A DNA stretch of 64,000 nucleotides from Alnus glutinosa (GCF_958979055.1 NC_084889.1:8735761-8799760); one strand, 5' to 3'. Shown: positions 11,901-23,604, counted from the first letter of the stretch. Made by a program: numbers and translations. Notes: generated from the letters alone by a model not told the origin.

Positions 11901-13459
11901 CCAGCCACGCAGAAGGCAAAAAACACGAAAGCTCATAAAAGTGAGACCCCTCGAAAGATTGATGAAGTAGCAACCAAAAGAAATGGAACACTCCACAATT
12001 TTGCAAGGCCACTAAAGCATCAGAGCTCCATTTTGCAAGAAGCGAAGCCAAGAAGGAATGACAAACTCAGTGGTTACAAAGGATCAGCAGAACAAGTAAG
12101 AGCCAGCAGGTCTAAAGAAGCAGAATCACATATCATCAAATCCAACAAATCAGCATCAAGTATCCAACAATTGAATGTGATGCAACTAACGAGAGAAGCT
12201 GAACAGGCTTCCCATTTGTACAGTCCTCCAGGATCTGGATATCAAAGCCTAAAAGAACCAATTCTACCTTCAAATGCCAGCGTAAGTGTTATTAAGATCT
12301 TAAAGCTTCATTGTCTACAAAATTTGTTACCTTTGCAATTCAATAGGAAGCTCACATAAGTTTCATTGAGTGTTGTGCAGAGTCAAAGCATGGTCCCAAC
12401 AATCAGTGGAGATCAGCAAGATCAAGTACCTGTTTTTGGTGGAGATGAACTCGAGAGAAAATTCACATCAAAAGCACTTCGTGGTAAGTACAACCCCCTT
12501 TTTTTTTTTCTTTTTTTTTTCCTTTTTGATAACCGGGGTATTTGGAGCTTCGCTCCAAGTAGATTCTTCGGACACCGTGTAAAGTGCCCCCTCCACACTA
12601 GTCGGGTAAAGTTCGGATTTTCAATCCAAGTATCCAACTTACATAAATAGACATTGTAACTTTCCTTTTCCACCAAAAAGCAGAGAAGAGAATTAGCAGA
12701 AAGTTTCAATACAGTTAGGAATCCTTATTCAGTCAACAATAATGACATCACAGATACATATAAACCATGCCAACATATATGTGAACAAATGATGAATTTT
12801 GAATTTAAAGTTCAATATTTTTATATGTAGCAGGAACCCTTGAAGAGAGCACAGACATCTCTTACCCCTCACAACCGGAACACCAGAAAATTCTCCAATC
12901 AGGAATGCAAGAGCCACCATTGACAGTGAGTGAAAACTGCCTGCAGCAGATACTGATAACAAGTGAAGTATTCCTCAACACCGCAGAGGCACTCTTCAAG
13001 CTAAACATTCCGTTCGACATTCTTAATGCCGGCGGCAGCTATGACTGTACTCGAGACGAAGAAAGCAGGCTCATATTAGACTGCGGCTACGAGGTGATGA
13101 AACGAAAAGGTAGAAGGCAAGAGCTCATCGTTCATCCCTGCGTGAAGATATCAACCGGTTCCATAAAGTTAAGGTCCTTGGAAAACTTGATCAAGCAGCT
13201 ACACAAAGACTTCGACACGTTGAAATTCTACGGTAGAAATGGGAATCCAGCGTGTGATGTTGAAGATTACCTGCCGGAAATGCTGGAGATCGATGTCCAC
13301 AACAGGGACTCCGACGTGAATTGCATGTGGGATTTGGGTTGGAACGATATCATGTTTGCATTGCTTGAAAAGGACGATGTTGTCAGGGACGTGGAAAAGC
13401 ATGTGTTTCATGGACTCATGGACGAGATCACCAGGGACCTTTTGCATGTCTACGTTTGA
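8956..13459 (+). CDS. Large disordered protein with VARLMGLD-like motif and C-terminal DUF4378 (TRM/LONGIFOLIA-like)
   Basis: Five coding exons: 8956-9064, 9939-10000, 10095-12281, 12381-12483 and 12834-13459, giving 1028 residues; all junctions are GT-AG and in frame. The ATG opens MAKRSDFAQKLLDDLRSRKE. A conserved short motif around residues 318-331 (IAKLMGLDEIP) matches the VARLMGLD-type motif of DUF3741. The middle is rich in Q, K, E and S and looks disordered. Residues about 855-1020 form a DUF4378 domain. Some plant proteins with this combination (TRM/LONGIFOLIA group) bind microtubules or TON1; that role is inference here. Exon 5 begins at a TAGCAG tandem acceptor, so a form with one extra residue starting at 12831 is possible. 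Intron 1 (9065-9938) and intron 4 (12484-12833) hold repeat debris. Confidence 0.88.
12495..12660 (-). mobile_element. Decayed SINE-like or other retroposon remnant in intron 4
   Basis: Two T tracts (12499-12527) precede TTTTTGATAACCGGGGTATT and a segment with TTCGGACACCGTGTAAAGTG and CTAGTCGGGTAAAGTTCGG. On the minus strand this reads as a short element ending in an A-rich tail. Phrases of the type GATAACCGRGGTGTCCGG are common in repetitive plant DNA, but no target duplication was identified. Confidence 0.3.
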
Positions 13460-15950
13460 TCGAAAAGCAATTTCGGTTTTGTCTTTTGGTTTTCTAATTA
13501 TAACGGAATTTCATGTCGCTTGCGTTGTTTTGTAAACGACGAATTACAATGTAATATTGCTCACTTGCAGGCTTGCAATTCATAAGGTCAATTATATGTA
13601 ATTCTCAATTCAAAATTTCAAAACAATGTACGAAATTTCATTCATGTTCTTGAGAAGTACTCCAATCTCCCGTTTGGAGATGGGATTAATTCCAATATTT
13701 ACTTTCTTTTGTATATAAACTCTAAACTAATTCCCCGTTATAAGAAAAGATAAGAAAGTGGTTCAATTATTCTAGCCATTTCGGGCTAGTAAACAAAGAG
13801 ATCTTATTGGAGTATTACAATTTTTGTTACAATATCATACACCTTCGTTACTAACTAAATAAATAAATATAATTGTGACATATGTAGTAGTGTCACATAA
13901 ACAGTCACATCAATTTATAATTTCACGTGGTATTTACCTTATTAGTCACTAAATAACTAAATTTGATTGTAGTTGGTGTGACACTGTCACATGAAATAAC
14001 ACGTTAGTTCGTAAAGAATTGTAATAAAAATTGAGGCTGAGCATTTTTCAAAAATAAAACCTCCACTAAACTGGCACAATATTCTATATTTTTCAATCCT
14101 TCTATGTGAATATTTTTTAAAAAATATAAATAAAAGAAAATATATTTTCTTATCATTTTCTTATGAGAAATGCTACATGTACTTAAACTTTTACAAAATA
14201 AACCTTACAAATTGATGTGGAGTTTATTTATTGGAGATAGTCGAAACAATTAATAAAAAAAAAAAACTGTGAGTACTAATAAATATAATGTCACATCAGA
14301 GACAACTTTTTAATAAAAATCAATTTTTTTATTATAAAATGGTGATAAGAGGAGGATGAGGGGAGGATGTGTAGAAGGGCTCGTGTTAAAGATGCTTTAG
14401 CAACTTTTCAAAGGCAACATGCATAACAAGGTGGTGAGGTACTGAGGACAATAATCATCTCCCCTCACTTTCTTTTAGCTCCATTGATTGTATAGAAAAT
14501 GTGAACAATGAAAAAATAATACTTGGCCTGCTCCCAATCAGGACGCTACCAAAAATAAATAAATAAATAAAAATCTGATTTATGCTTTTATCCTTTAATT
14601 TTATAAACTATATAACTTTGAAGTTCGATTTATGTTTTTTTTTTTTTTTTAAACAAATAGCATGTACTATCATATATTATTGAAAAAAGTCTTAGGGAGG
14701 ACAAAAACAAGAGGTTCAAGACCCCCAACAACCTAAGCCCGATAAATCTGACTTCAAACAGCAATCTAAACAATACATAATAATTACAGAGACAATAATG
14801 AGTTACTCTTTACATTTAAACACAATTAACAAATAAAAGATGACAGATCTAACACCTAAGCTAACAAATAGTTCATAAACTTTTAAGCATAACAGATGCA
14901 GACTGCGAACAGACAAGAAAAGACAACATAAAACACCCTAAGCTATGTTTAGTTATTGTTGGGGTCGAAATATATATAAGTGTGAGTGCTTAAATTCTAT
15001 ATCAAATAATAGTAGAGTCAATATAACGTAATTTAGACTCAATCTATAAATTTAAGTTTTCAGTTCAAGACCATGTTTAAATACTTCTATATCAAATGTT
15101 GAGGATAAGGATACCCAACTCAACTTTTTTCTATTTAATTTTTTATTTTTTTGAAATCATGTTTGCCTCCAATTCATTTTCTTTTCAACCCAACTCAAAC
15201 TTTTTTCCAAACAAATTAAACATTTTTTTTAAAGAAAAGAAAAAAAAAAAGATCAATCCCAAATTTTATTTTTTCAGTTTTTTTTTTTTAAATAGATTTA
15301 TTTTCAATATATTCAATTTAATTCATCTTCCCAACTCAACTCTTCTCTTTTATTTTCTATTTTTTTTAAAACAATTATCACCCAAACATCATTTCAAACA
15401 TTGTGCCTCTATTTTTTGTTTTTTGGGTATCCATAATTTTGAAAAAAATTTAAAAGAATACAAAACAAAACAAAACCAAAAAATCGCACACACAAACATC
15501 CCTATCCTATCTTCCCAGCAATTAATATAAAAAATATATTTCCCCTTCCCCTTTATTGCTTAGAATATATTAATATACATATATAACAATGGCAAACCTT
15601 AACAAATCAGGCTAGGCCATTATCAAAATGACTTGACCTATCATTTTTGCTATGGCCTCTTCCCATAAAAAATATTGATTTTGTCCTACTTGAACTTTTT
15701 AATTTATCAAACTCCATGGGAGTAAGCTTTATTATTAGAGTTGTCATTTTTTTTATTTTTTTTTTAATTTTTATATATATATATAGCCGGGTTGTCACTT
15801 TTTTAGTTATCTAGCTTTTGTTTAGAAATTATCATGATCAAAAGCAAAATCAACCTTTAGAATAAAAAAGTGGTAGGAAGACAAACGTATTTTACACACA
15901 CCCAACCAAAAAAAAAAAAAAAAAATGAATTAAAAAAATGAAAAATGTTA
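13460..15950. other. Intergenic region, repeat-rich, no supported gene
   Basis: Very AT-rich. A likely MITE with inverted ends lies at about 13805-14035 (ACAATTTTTGTTACAAT at one side, ATTGTAATAAAAATTG at the other). A probable retroposon 3' fragment lies at 14635-14945. A 435-bp open frame at 15096-15530 is low-complexity F/N/L-rich sequence created by T and A tracts, not a gene. The final 300 bp contain A tracts and short TA repeats. Confidence 0.55.
14635..14945 (-). mobile_element. 5'-truncated retroposon (LINE 3'-UTR-like) fragment
   Basis: On the minus strand the sequence is T/G-rich and non-coding and ends in a 16-base A tract (T tract at 14635-14650 on the plus strand), the layout expected for the 3' end of a non-LTR retrotransposon. 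The upstream end near 14945 is set only by a change of base composition. No convincing target duplication was found. Confidence 0.35.
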
Positions 15951-16065
15951 GATTTGCAACACCAATACAACAATTGCACAACAACCCCTCACATAAGGGT
16001 GGATCCCCCAGTGCCCACCCTTATGTGATGGGTTGTTGTGCAGTTGTTATATTGGTGTAGTACAA
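15951..16065. mobile_element. Foldback MITE forming a long near-perfect hairpin
   Basis: Two arms of about 45 bp face each other: CACCAATACAACAATTGCAC then AACAACCCCTCACATAAGGG (15961-16000), and CCCTTATGTGATGGGTTGTT then GTGCAGTTGTTATATTGGTG (16018-16057). They pair with few mismatches around a loop of about 17 bases. The outer bases (GATTTG at 15951; CAAATC at 16070-16075) suggest that the inverted repeat extends a little further. No coding capacity. Confidence 0.75.
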
Positions 16066-16870
16066 GAATCAAATCCCTAAAAAAATAGAACAAAAGAAAA
16101 CATGTTGTGAATGTCAAGAGGTTCTACAGGCATTTAGTAGAGCACTTTTAATACCATAATTTTTAAAATATTTATTAAATAATTAAATTTATAATTTTTT
16201 ATTAGTTTAAACTTTTCAAATAAATGATAATTTAGTATATATACAATTTATTATTTATTTTCAAATAAAATAATCAATGAATTGCCGAGTCCGCCACGTA
16301 AGAAAGTGTTAAAATATTACCGAATATTACCGCCTTGATTTTCTATTGCGAGTTGCTTCCAGCTTGACAATTAAAATGAGTGACATTTCAAAAGGAGTGA
16401 CACCAGCTGCAACACGTTGTCGGAGAGATCTCCCTATGCCTTTTACTTTAAAATGCACCTTTGGTCCAAAAGGGCAAAGGCATTCACATATCTTTGCTTC
16501 GTGTTGTAAACTTCCTCAAGTTCAATTAAATAATATATAAAAAAGGTTAAAAAAATTAAAAAGAGAACTGCTACAATAAAATGTTGGAGTTGATTTAAGC
16601 ATGAGTGGGTATATGTTATACCAAAAAGTGGTATATGATTGAAAAGGGGTTCTGGTTATTCATATTCCACAAGTGAATATAGTATTGATTAGGTTGCTTT
16701 CTTTTATTCTTCTTCTTCTTCTTTTTTTATTTTTATGTAATAATATTATGGAAAGAGTTTTCCTCCAAACTAGGTTAAAGTAATGCAATAAAAAAAAAAT
16801 GTGTGTTTTTCACATGCTAAATGACGCATGACAATTTTATAGACTCAATTGAAGAAATTTCCTTTAACCA
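16066..16870. other. Intergenic stretch, nothing recognised
   Basis: AT-rich sequence with short homopolymer tracts and a CTTCTTCTT run near 16705-16722. I see no gene, RNA or clear repeat boundary in it. Confidence 0.5.
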
Positions 16871-16875
16871 ATACT

Positions 16876-17495
16876 GCATTTGTTTCGGCGTAAAATGATT
16901 TTCTAGAAAATGGTTTCGGCATTTTACGGTGTTTGGTAGGGGCGAAAATAATGGTCAACAAAAATCGTTTTCAGTTTGACCGTAAAACTTCTTTAATTTT
17001 CGGAAAACGATTTACGATTTTTTAAACCGTAAATCGTTTTCCGAAATTAAATTCTTCGTTCTTACACGCACGTTTGATATCCGATTGTCAGAATTTAGCA
17101 ATTGTCGATCGTCGGAATCCAACCGGCGCCGAAGTCCAACAACATCCGGTCGCCGGTATCCTGTTGGCGTTGGAATCCGACCACCGACGCCGGATTCCGG
17201 CCGAAATATTGCCGGATTTCGGCCGTCTCTTGCCGGATCTGGCCACTGATCGGGCCGGATCCAGAAGATTCCGGCCATTTAGGCCGGATCCGGTCAAAAT
17301 TTATCGCCGAAATCCTGCAACGGCGACCGGACGTTGCCGGATTCCGGCAGCATTTGCCAAACTTTGATTTTTGCATTTTGTAATTTTTTTCGTGCGAGCC
17401 AAACACCGAAAAATATTTTCGAGAAAATTATTTTTCTGAAAATGATTTCATCGAAATTATTTTACGACGGAAATCATTTAACGTCAAAACAAATG
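16876..17495. mobile_element. Foldback DNA element with GC-rich core
   Basis: The left end CATTTGTTTCGGCGTAAAAT and the reverse complement of the right end, CATTTGTTTTGACGTTAAAT, form an inverted repeat that continues imperfectly inward (TGATTTTC..., GTGTTTGGTAGG against GTGTTTGGCTCG). Inside the left arm lies a perfect 19-bp hairpin: 16998-17016 (TTTCGGAAAACGATTTACG) pairs with 17028-17046 around an 11-base loop. The core (17100-17350) is GC-rich with repeated CCGGATTYCGGCC words, unlike its surroundings. No target duplication was found, so the superfamily stays open. Confidence 0.6.
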
Positions 17496-17631
17496 GAGCA
17501 TAAGTTTCGAGAAAAACTCTATCCAGTATTGATTATATTATTATAAACATTTTTATATAAAGTACAAGTGTTAATTCAAATTTCGAACCATACTCAACCC
17601 TAAATCAATTACTATGAATTACAATCCAAAT

Positions 17632-18378
17632 TAGGGGTATGCAGATTAACCGATTACCGCCTACCGAATCGAAATTGACCGCCTACCGACTTAACCGACA
17701 AAATTCGGTTCGGTAGTCGGAAGAGAATCTTTTAACCGAAAATTGGTCGGTTCGGTAGGCGGTCGGTTAACCGACTTACCGAACCGAACCGAAAATTAAC
17801 CGATCGATTAACCGATCCTTGAATTGAGATTTGAGAATTCACTGAATTGGATTTTTCATTTTTATGTAATTATGTTATGTTTTCCAATGTCCACTGCCAC
17901 TGGACCACTTTTCCATTTTGTTTTTTTGTTTTTATGTATCATTGTTTTTTTTTTTTTTTTAAAAAAAAATGTATATATGTAAAAAGGACTCAAAGTATAA
18001 GAAAATAATTTTGATTTTCATTTGAAATTTTGAATGGGCCAGTAGGGCCATTGGCATTGGCTTGTAGTTGTGGAGTTGTAGACCTTGTGGTGGACTAGTG
18101 GCAAAAAGGCCTTAAAATTATTTTGACTTTTTGAGTCTTTTTGACCCATTAAAAAATGAGGCCCAAAATAAAAAATGAGGCCCAAAACCGATTAACCGAC
18201 CGCCTTACCCAACTGTTAACCGATGCCTTAACCGACCGCCCTAACCGCCTAAACTGAAACCTTCGAAAATTTTCCTTGTCGGTTAAATGTCGGTGAATTA
18301 ACCGACTTAACCGACCAAGTCGGTTAACCGAACCGACTTTGCCGATTTAACTGACTTTTGAACTGCTGCACACCCCTA
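17632..18378. mobile_element. Non-autonomous hAT element, 747 bp
   Basis: The left end TAGGGGTATGCAG and the reverse complement of the right end, TAGGGGTGTGCAG, form a 13-bp terminal inverted repeat with one mismatch. Identical 8-bp direct repeats ATCCAAAT flank the element (17624-17631 and 18379-18386), the target duplication length of hAT elements. Both subterminal regions are packed with CGGTTAACCG and ACCGAAC words in both orientations. The centre has no transposase. The TAGGGGTRT start is shared with the autonomous-type hAT element at the left of the window, but the subterminal motifs differ, so they are probably different families. Confidence 0.9.
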
Positions 18379-19684
18379 ATCCAAATACCCATGTTTTGAC
18401 ACTGAAATTTTCCTAACATGAATACAAAACTTAATAAGATTAGAGAACCAAGTACATACTGATTTATAGTTTAGTTATTATATGCCATTTGACGGTCTCT
18501 ATTTACATTTGGCATATGGTATAATTATATCATATAATTAAGAATCATATGACATGACGGAAAAAATCAATTTTTAATTTTTTTTATAAATACTAATCTA
18601 ATGATTGATCTTCAATATCATATCTTTAAATTGATATATAATTAAGAATATGATGAATGCAAGATAGCTTTAATGGATATAGGATGTAATTTCCATATCA
18701 GTTGATGGAAATCGGTTTAGATATAGTAATAACAATAATCTTAAAGACAGTAAATTATTATTATTAATGATTGGGCTTCTGTTAAAGGATTACTTCCATT
18801 TCAAAACATTCTTGATCAGGCATCTATATATGCTTGGAGTACTACTAGTCGTTCAGTAGTGAAATTTGAAAAGCTTGAAGTTGTCTGAAAGCTTGCTTTT
18901 CGTTATACTATATATATATATTTCAAAGGTTGCTTGTGCACGAATTATACCATCCTTCTTAAAGTTTGCAAACCTTTGTGGGTTCCTCCTTAAAGTAACA
19001 TGTATTCTCCAATTATATGCAGCGTGGTTTAATTGAAAACGCTTTCTTTACTTTTAATGTTGCTCAAAAACTCTTCTGTATGTTGGAAACGTTGTCACGT
19101 GTTCTAGAAAGAGCGTCTTGCTCTTTCTTAGCACACAAGTAAAAACCACTTTTTAGCTTTGCCTTTTTGCCTTATTGAGTTGTTTATTTCTTAGCACATA
19201 AGTAAAAATGATTAAGGAAATTATGTAATTAAAGAATAAATGTCAGATTGATAGATTAAATTTGAGAAAAATCTCCTTAATTATCCATTTCAAAGAAAAA
19301 TTTGTTCTTAAAAAGTAAGAACCAGATTTTCTTTCTAATAATGGTATCTTGCAATTTTGTAAAACTCATGAGTTGAGAAGAAATTCCTCCGATCTAATTT
19401 GGAGAAACTTTTTTTTTTTTTTTTTTGCTACTCTTTTAACAAAAAAGAAAAGAAAAGAAAAAAAACGCTACTTTAAACATACCACATCAACTGATATGAA
19501 ATGGTAACATGAAAAATCATTTAAAATAAGTTACGGGTGAAACGAAGCCCCAAGACTCAAAATGTTTTTCAATTTTTTTTAAAAAAATACCTCTAATTTT
19601 TTTTTTTAAAATCATATTTTTACTTTCCTAATTTTTATTATTATTATTTTTAATTTCGTCCCCCTAATTTCACCATTGATTACG

Positions 19685-19935
19685 CTAACTAGACTTTCTT
19701 TCTGAACCAGACAGAAATTCCTTATAAACCGGTTTGTGTGAAAAAAATTCATATTACTCACATATAAGATTGACATATGTTCTTTCATATGTGAGAATCA
19801 CATATTATTTTAATAGCATGTGAAAAGTACATATTTTTTTAATAACGTTAATAAAAAAATATGCATTTCAATTGTAAATATGTGAATCATATTAAATTTT
19901 CTACCGACAGAAATTTCTATCCATAACCTATCTTG
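19685..19935. repeat. Dispersed AT-rich MITE-like repeat, copy 1 of 3
   Basis: Shares with 23605-23815 and 46505-46690 the order: AGAAATTYC, AAATTGATTTGT-like, CACATATAAGA, CATGTGAAAARTACATATTT, an AT-rich centre, then an AAATTTC end. The right end (GACAGAAATTTCTATCC) roughly mirrors the left end (CCAGACAGAAATTCC). It is diverged from the other two. Confidence 0.45.
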
Positions 19936-20033
19936 TAAAACTAACGGGTTGCCACTAATAGAATCCGACAAACCGTATACACCGGATCCGAATCACATGC
20001 TGAAAAGCCCATATTCCCATCTGAAAGGGGCAT

Positions 20034-20080
20034 TCCAACGGTCGCAATTCATGGGCATTCACGTCATTTGGGCAACGGTC
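20034..20080 (+). promoter_or_regulatory. Two MSA-like (AACGG) mitotic promoter sites
   Basis: TCCAACGGTC at 20034-20043 fits the mitosis-specific activator consensus YCYAACGGYY, and GCAACGGTC at 20072-20080 keeps the AACGGTC core. They are 38 bp apart and about 330-370 bp upstream of the glucanase ATG. MSA sites are bound by three-repeat MYB factors in G2/M genes. That these sites act here is inference. Confidence 0.35.
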
Positions 20081-20404
20081 TGAGGGACTACCTCTGAGAT
20101 AAAAAGCGACTTTCAGCTCGTGTCGCTGCATGAAACAAATTTCTGAATGTTCAGAGCATCAGAAACGCCACTTCGACTTCGTACCCTTCCAAAGCCACGC
20201 GTCCAACTCACGCAGGAACTTTCAGCTCGCACTTACTCCATCTTGATGCGCTGAAGTGCGTACGCTTTACAAAAGTTCTCGCACCTCCGAAACCTCCTTT
20301 TACGATCTTGCCCTTGGCCTTTTCGCGTCTCCATCTATATCCTGCCGCTACCTTCAACCTCCCGAATACTCTGAGAGTTGCTAAACCGAGAGTCCTCTTC
20401 ACCT

Positions 20405-22938
20405 ATGGCGGTGCTTCGTAACGTTGGTGTTCTCGTCTTTCTTGCCCTTTTCCATGCTGTACACGTCGCCAGTAAGTCTATAATTTATCTTCAGTTTTAA
20501 TGTCTTTGTCTGAATTCTTGGTTTTCTTGGAGGACAAAAAAGGAGACCAGCTGATTCATAGTCTTCTGATAAATCACCTGCTGATGCTGTGCTACTTAAG
20601 TAGTCAATTCTTCAATTTAAGCTTTTTTAACGTAACGGCTTCTTTGAACATTGACCATGCCAGACCAAAGGAGAAAAACAAAGAATTGTAACGCTCTGTT
20701 TGGTAGCTAAGAAATCGCAGGAAAGAAAGAAAATGAAAAAGAGAAAGAAAGTATAATATTGACAACAATCAAACCCATTTCTGTTTCTCTCTTCTTCTTT
20801 TTTTCCGTTTTTTTTTGCCATAACGGTGTAATCTTCTTTGTGCAGACTCGCAATCATTCATCGGCGTGAACTATGGGCAAGTCGCCGACAACCTCCCGCC
20901 ACCTTCAGCCACCGCGAAGCTTCTCCAATCCACCTCAATACAAAAGGTCCGACTGTACGGATCCGACCCTGCCATAATCAAAGCACTGGCGAACACCGGG
21001 ATCGGAATCGTCATCGGCGCTTCCAACGGCGACATCTCGACCCTAGCCTCCGACCCGAACTTCGCCAGGAACTGGATCAACTCCAACGTGATCCCCTTCT
21101 ACCCAGCGAGCAAGATCATCCTCATCACCGTCGGCAACGAGGTCATGACCTTCGGCGATCGGGGCCTCATGGAGCAGCTCCTGCCGGCGATGCAGAACCT
21201 GCAGAACGCCCTCAACGGCGCGTCGTTGGGCGGGAAGATCAAGGTCTCGACGGTTCACTCCATGGCGGTGCTCAAGCGATCGGAGCCTCCGTCTTCCGGA
21301 AGCTTCGACCCGAGTGTAAGCGACCTGCTGAAGGGGCTCTTGGCCTTCAACAAAGCCACCGGGTCGCCTTTCACGATCAATCCGTACCCGTACTTCGCAT
21401 ACCGGGGCGACCCGCGGCCGGAAACCTTGGCCTTTTGTCTTTTCCAGCCGAATTCGGGGCGGTTCGACCCAAACACGAAGATCAAGTACACAAATATGTT
21501 CGATGCTCAGGTCGACGCGGTTCGGTCGGCGTTGAACTCTATGGGCTTCAAGGACGTCGAGATTGTGGTGGCGGAGACTGGTTGGCCGTACAAAGGAGAC
21601 GGTAACGAGGTGGGTGCCAGCGTTGAAAATGCTAAGGCTTATAACGGTAACTTGATTGCCCACCTAAGGTCCAAGGTGGGGACCCCATTGATGCGGGGGA
21701 CGTCGGTGGATACGTATCTGTTTGCGCTGTACGATGAGGACCTGAAACCTGGGCCTGCTTCTGAGCGAGCTTTCGGCCTCTTCAAGCCTGATCTAACCAT
21801 GACCTATGATGTTGGGCTCTCCAAGAGTAGCCAGGTGAGAGAATGCGATGCATTAATTCTTAATTGTCATAGAAAACATTGTGGATTGAATTTTCAGTGA
21901 TATGTTATTCGGATGCCTAGTAATTTTGACCGTTTATATATATATGTCTGAGTAGAAAGATGGGTTGGTGAGTTCAACACTTGAACGCATTCGTTTCTAA
22001 CCATTTGGACAACAAAATTATGAAAATTTCTGTCCAACATTTTTACTCCCGGACGAGGATGCCTTGAAATTAGGCTTCCGAATTTTGGGCCATGCATTCT
22101 AGGCTGCCGGAAGTATGTGGCTCTGCAGCCCTCGATCTCTTTTGCCATGAAATTTGGGAGTATAATCGCCTAAATTTGGGCCGACTAATTTGAGGACTCC
22201 CAATCTGAACCAGTTTTCTCTTCAAAAACATTCTAACATTTTTGTGTTTTTGAAATCTTTACTTTTGTTGCTCTACTAGGCGGCAGTAGTTTTTGTCGTT
22301 ATAAGCTTTATTAACATGAATTCTTTTGCTTGAAGACTCCATCGGCATCTACGCCAAAAACTCCAGTTACTCCATCACCAACTCCAGTTACTCCTTCACC
22401 AAAGCCGAAGAAAGCAGCGTGGTGCGTGCCAAAGGGAGGAGTATCAGATGCCCAATTGCAGACAAACTTGGATTATGCTTGTGGACAGATCGGGATGGAT
22501 TGTGGTCCAATCCAACCAGGCGGGGCTTGCTTTGAACCTAACACGATCGCATCTCATGCTGCTTATGCCATGAATCTCCTCTACCAAACTGCCGGTCGGA
22601 ATCCATGGAACTGTGATTTCTCACAGACGGCCACACTCTCATCCAACAACCCCAGTAAGTTCCCCAACACCAAACCTTCTTCCATACCCATGTTAGTTTT
22701 CTTGCCTGTGTCAACATTAGGACAATTAATTGAGAACACAACTTTCAGCTATTCTATGGGGGATCAGTTACTCTAGTTTGGTTTGAGCTTGATATTTATT
22801 TGCCCATGTCAAAACAAAAAGATAAACGGATTTTTCTTGGTTTGAGCTTGATTTTACTTAATTTTACGAGCCTTATGATTAATATATATCTTCTTTGCAG
22901 GCTATAACAACTGCGTTTACCCCGGTGAGAGTACCTGA
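20405..22938 (+). CDS. Endo-1,3-beta-glucanase, GH17 with C-terminal X8/CBM43 domain
   Basis: Four coding exons (20405-20471, 20846-21834, 22336-22654, 22901-22938) give 470 residues. The first 22 or so residues are a signal peptide (VGVLVFLALFHAVHVAS). The GH17 catalytic domain starts at FIGVNYGQ (about residue 27) and reaches about 345; the expected acid/base E121 is in VGNEV and the nucleophile E266 in VAETGWP. A short P/T/S-rich linker (about 353-378) leads to an X8 domain (about 379-465) with its six cysteines. The enzyme hydrolyses callose in the cell wall or apoplast; X8 binds beta-1,3-glucan. The protein ends a few residues after the last X8 cysteine, so no GPI-anchor signal is visible. 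The layout resembles Arabidopsis glucan endo-1,3-beta-glucosidase 7. The catalytic exon is markedly GC-richer than its surroundings. Confidence 0.93.
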
Positions 22939-23211
22939 GAAGTGGACTAGTTTCTACGTTATCAAACGAATAAAGGATTCTCACTTGAAATGAAGAGGGA
23001 ATTTGTACGAGTCAGCAGGAATTCGAAATCTCTCTCTAATGCTTGTGAAGAAATGTTTATATATATGAATTAGGAAACGCTCTCTAAGTGTAAATGTTTA
23101 ATAGTGCTTGTAGTTGGTAATAGACTTGTATTTCTTTGAATTCTTCTTTGTGAATCGGAGATTTTACTATATAATATAGGTCTTTTATAAATTGACGTCC
23201 ACGTTATATTT

Positions 23212-23508
23212 AAGGTCAGTATGAATTTACAATTTTAAAAATTGTGATTTTAAAAAACGATTTTGAAATGTGCGATTTAAAAAATTAATTTTTAAAAATG
23301 TTAAGCGTTTGACAAAATTAGAGTTTAGCTTTTAAAATTTTGCATTTTCAAAAAAATACTCTCTTACAATTTAAAAAAATAAATTTTCTCCATTTTTAAA
23401 TCGTAAATTTTTAAAAATTCAGTTCTCAAACGATTTAAGTTCTATGATTTGATTTAAAATTGCACTTATTATCTATGAATTTACAATTTTAAATGCACCC
23501 TTATTTGT
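23212..23508. mobile_element. AT-rich MITE with inverted ends
   Basis: The left end (GGTCAGTATGAATTTACAAT continuing TTTAAAA) is inverted at the right (ATGAATTTACAATTTTAAAT followed by GCACCC). The ends are next to TTAA/TTA-type trinucleotides, compatible with a Tourist-like element. The interior consists of GATTTAAAA/AAAATCG words in both orientations. Coordinates are approximate. Confidence 0.4.
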
Positions 23509-23604
23509 TTTAGCTATTAAACGCAGATTGTTACGTAACAGTTTTAAGTGATGAGTAATGCTACAACTTTTTTTTTTTTTTTTTTAACATATATAAGTGT
23601 TTAA

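Larger units (their letters stand above)
18387..20404. other. Intergenic region and promoter side of the glucanase gene
   Basis: AT-rich until about 19960. A copy of a dispersed repeat lies at 19685-19935. From 19970 the base composition becomes more balanced and the sequence upstream of the glucanase start contains two AACGG-core sites (20034-20043 and 20072-20080) and GATAAAAAG at about 20098. No other gene is visible. Confidence 0.5.

Noticed and set aside
15096..15530. 144-codon open frame on the plus strand
   Set aside because: F/N/I/K-rich low-complexity translation of T and A tracts; no domain, no splice context, no codon bias.
20838..21605. 255-codon open frame overlapping the glucanase exon in another plus frame
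   Set aside because: The GH17 frame is unambiguous with both catalytic motifs; this one is an R/H/P-rich shadow.
21043..21663. 206-codon antisense open frame within the glucanase exon
   Set aside because: A mirror of a GC-rich coding exon; the translation is R/V/H-rich without a recognisable domain.
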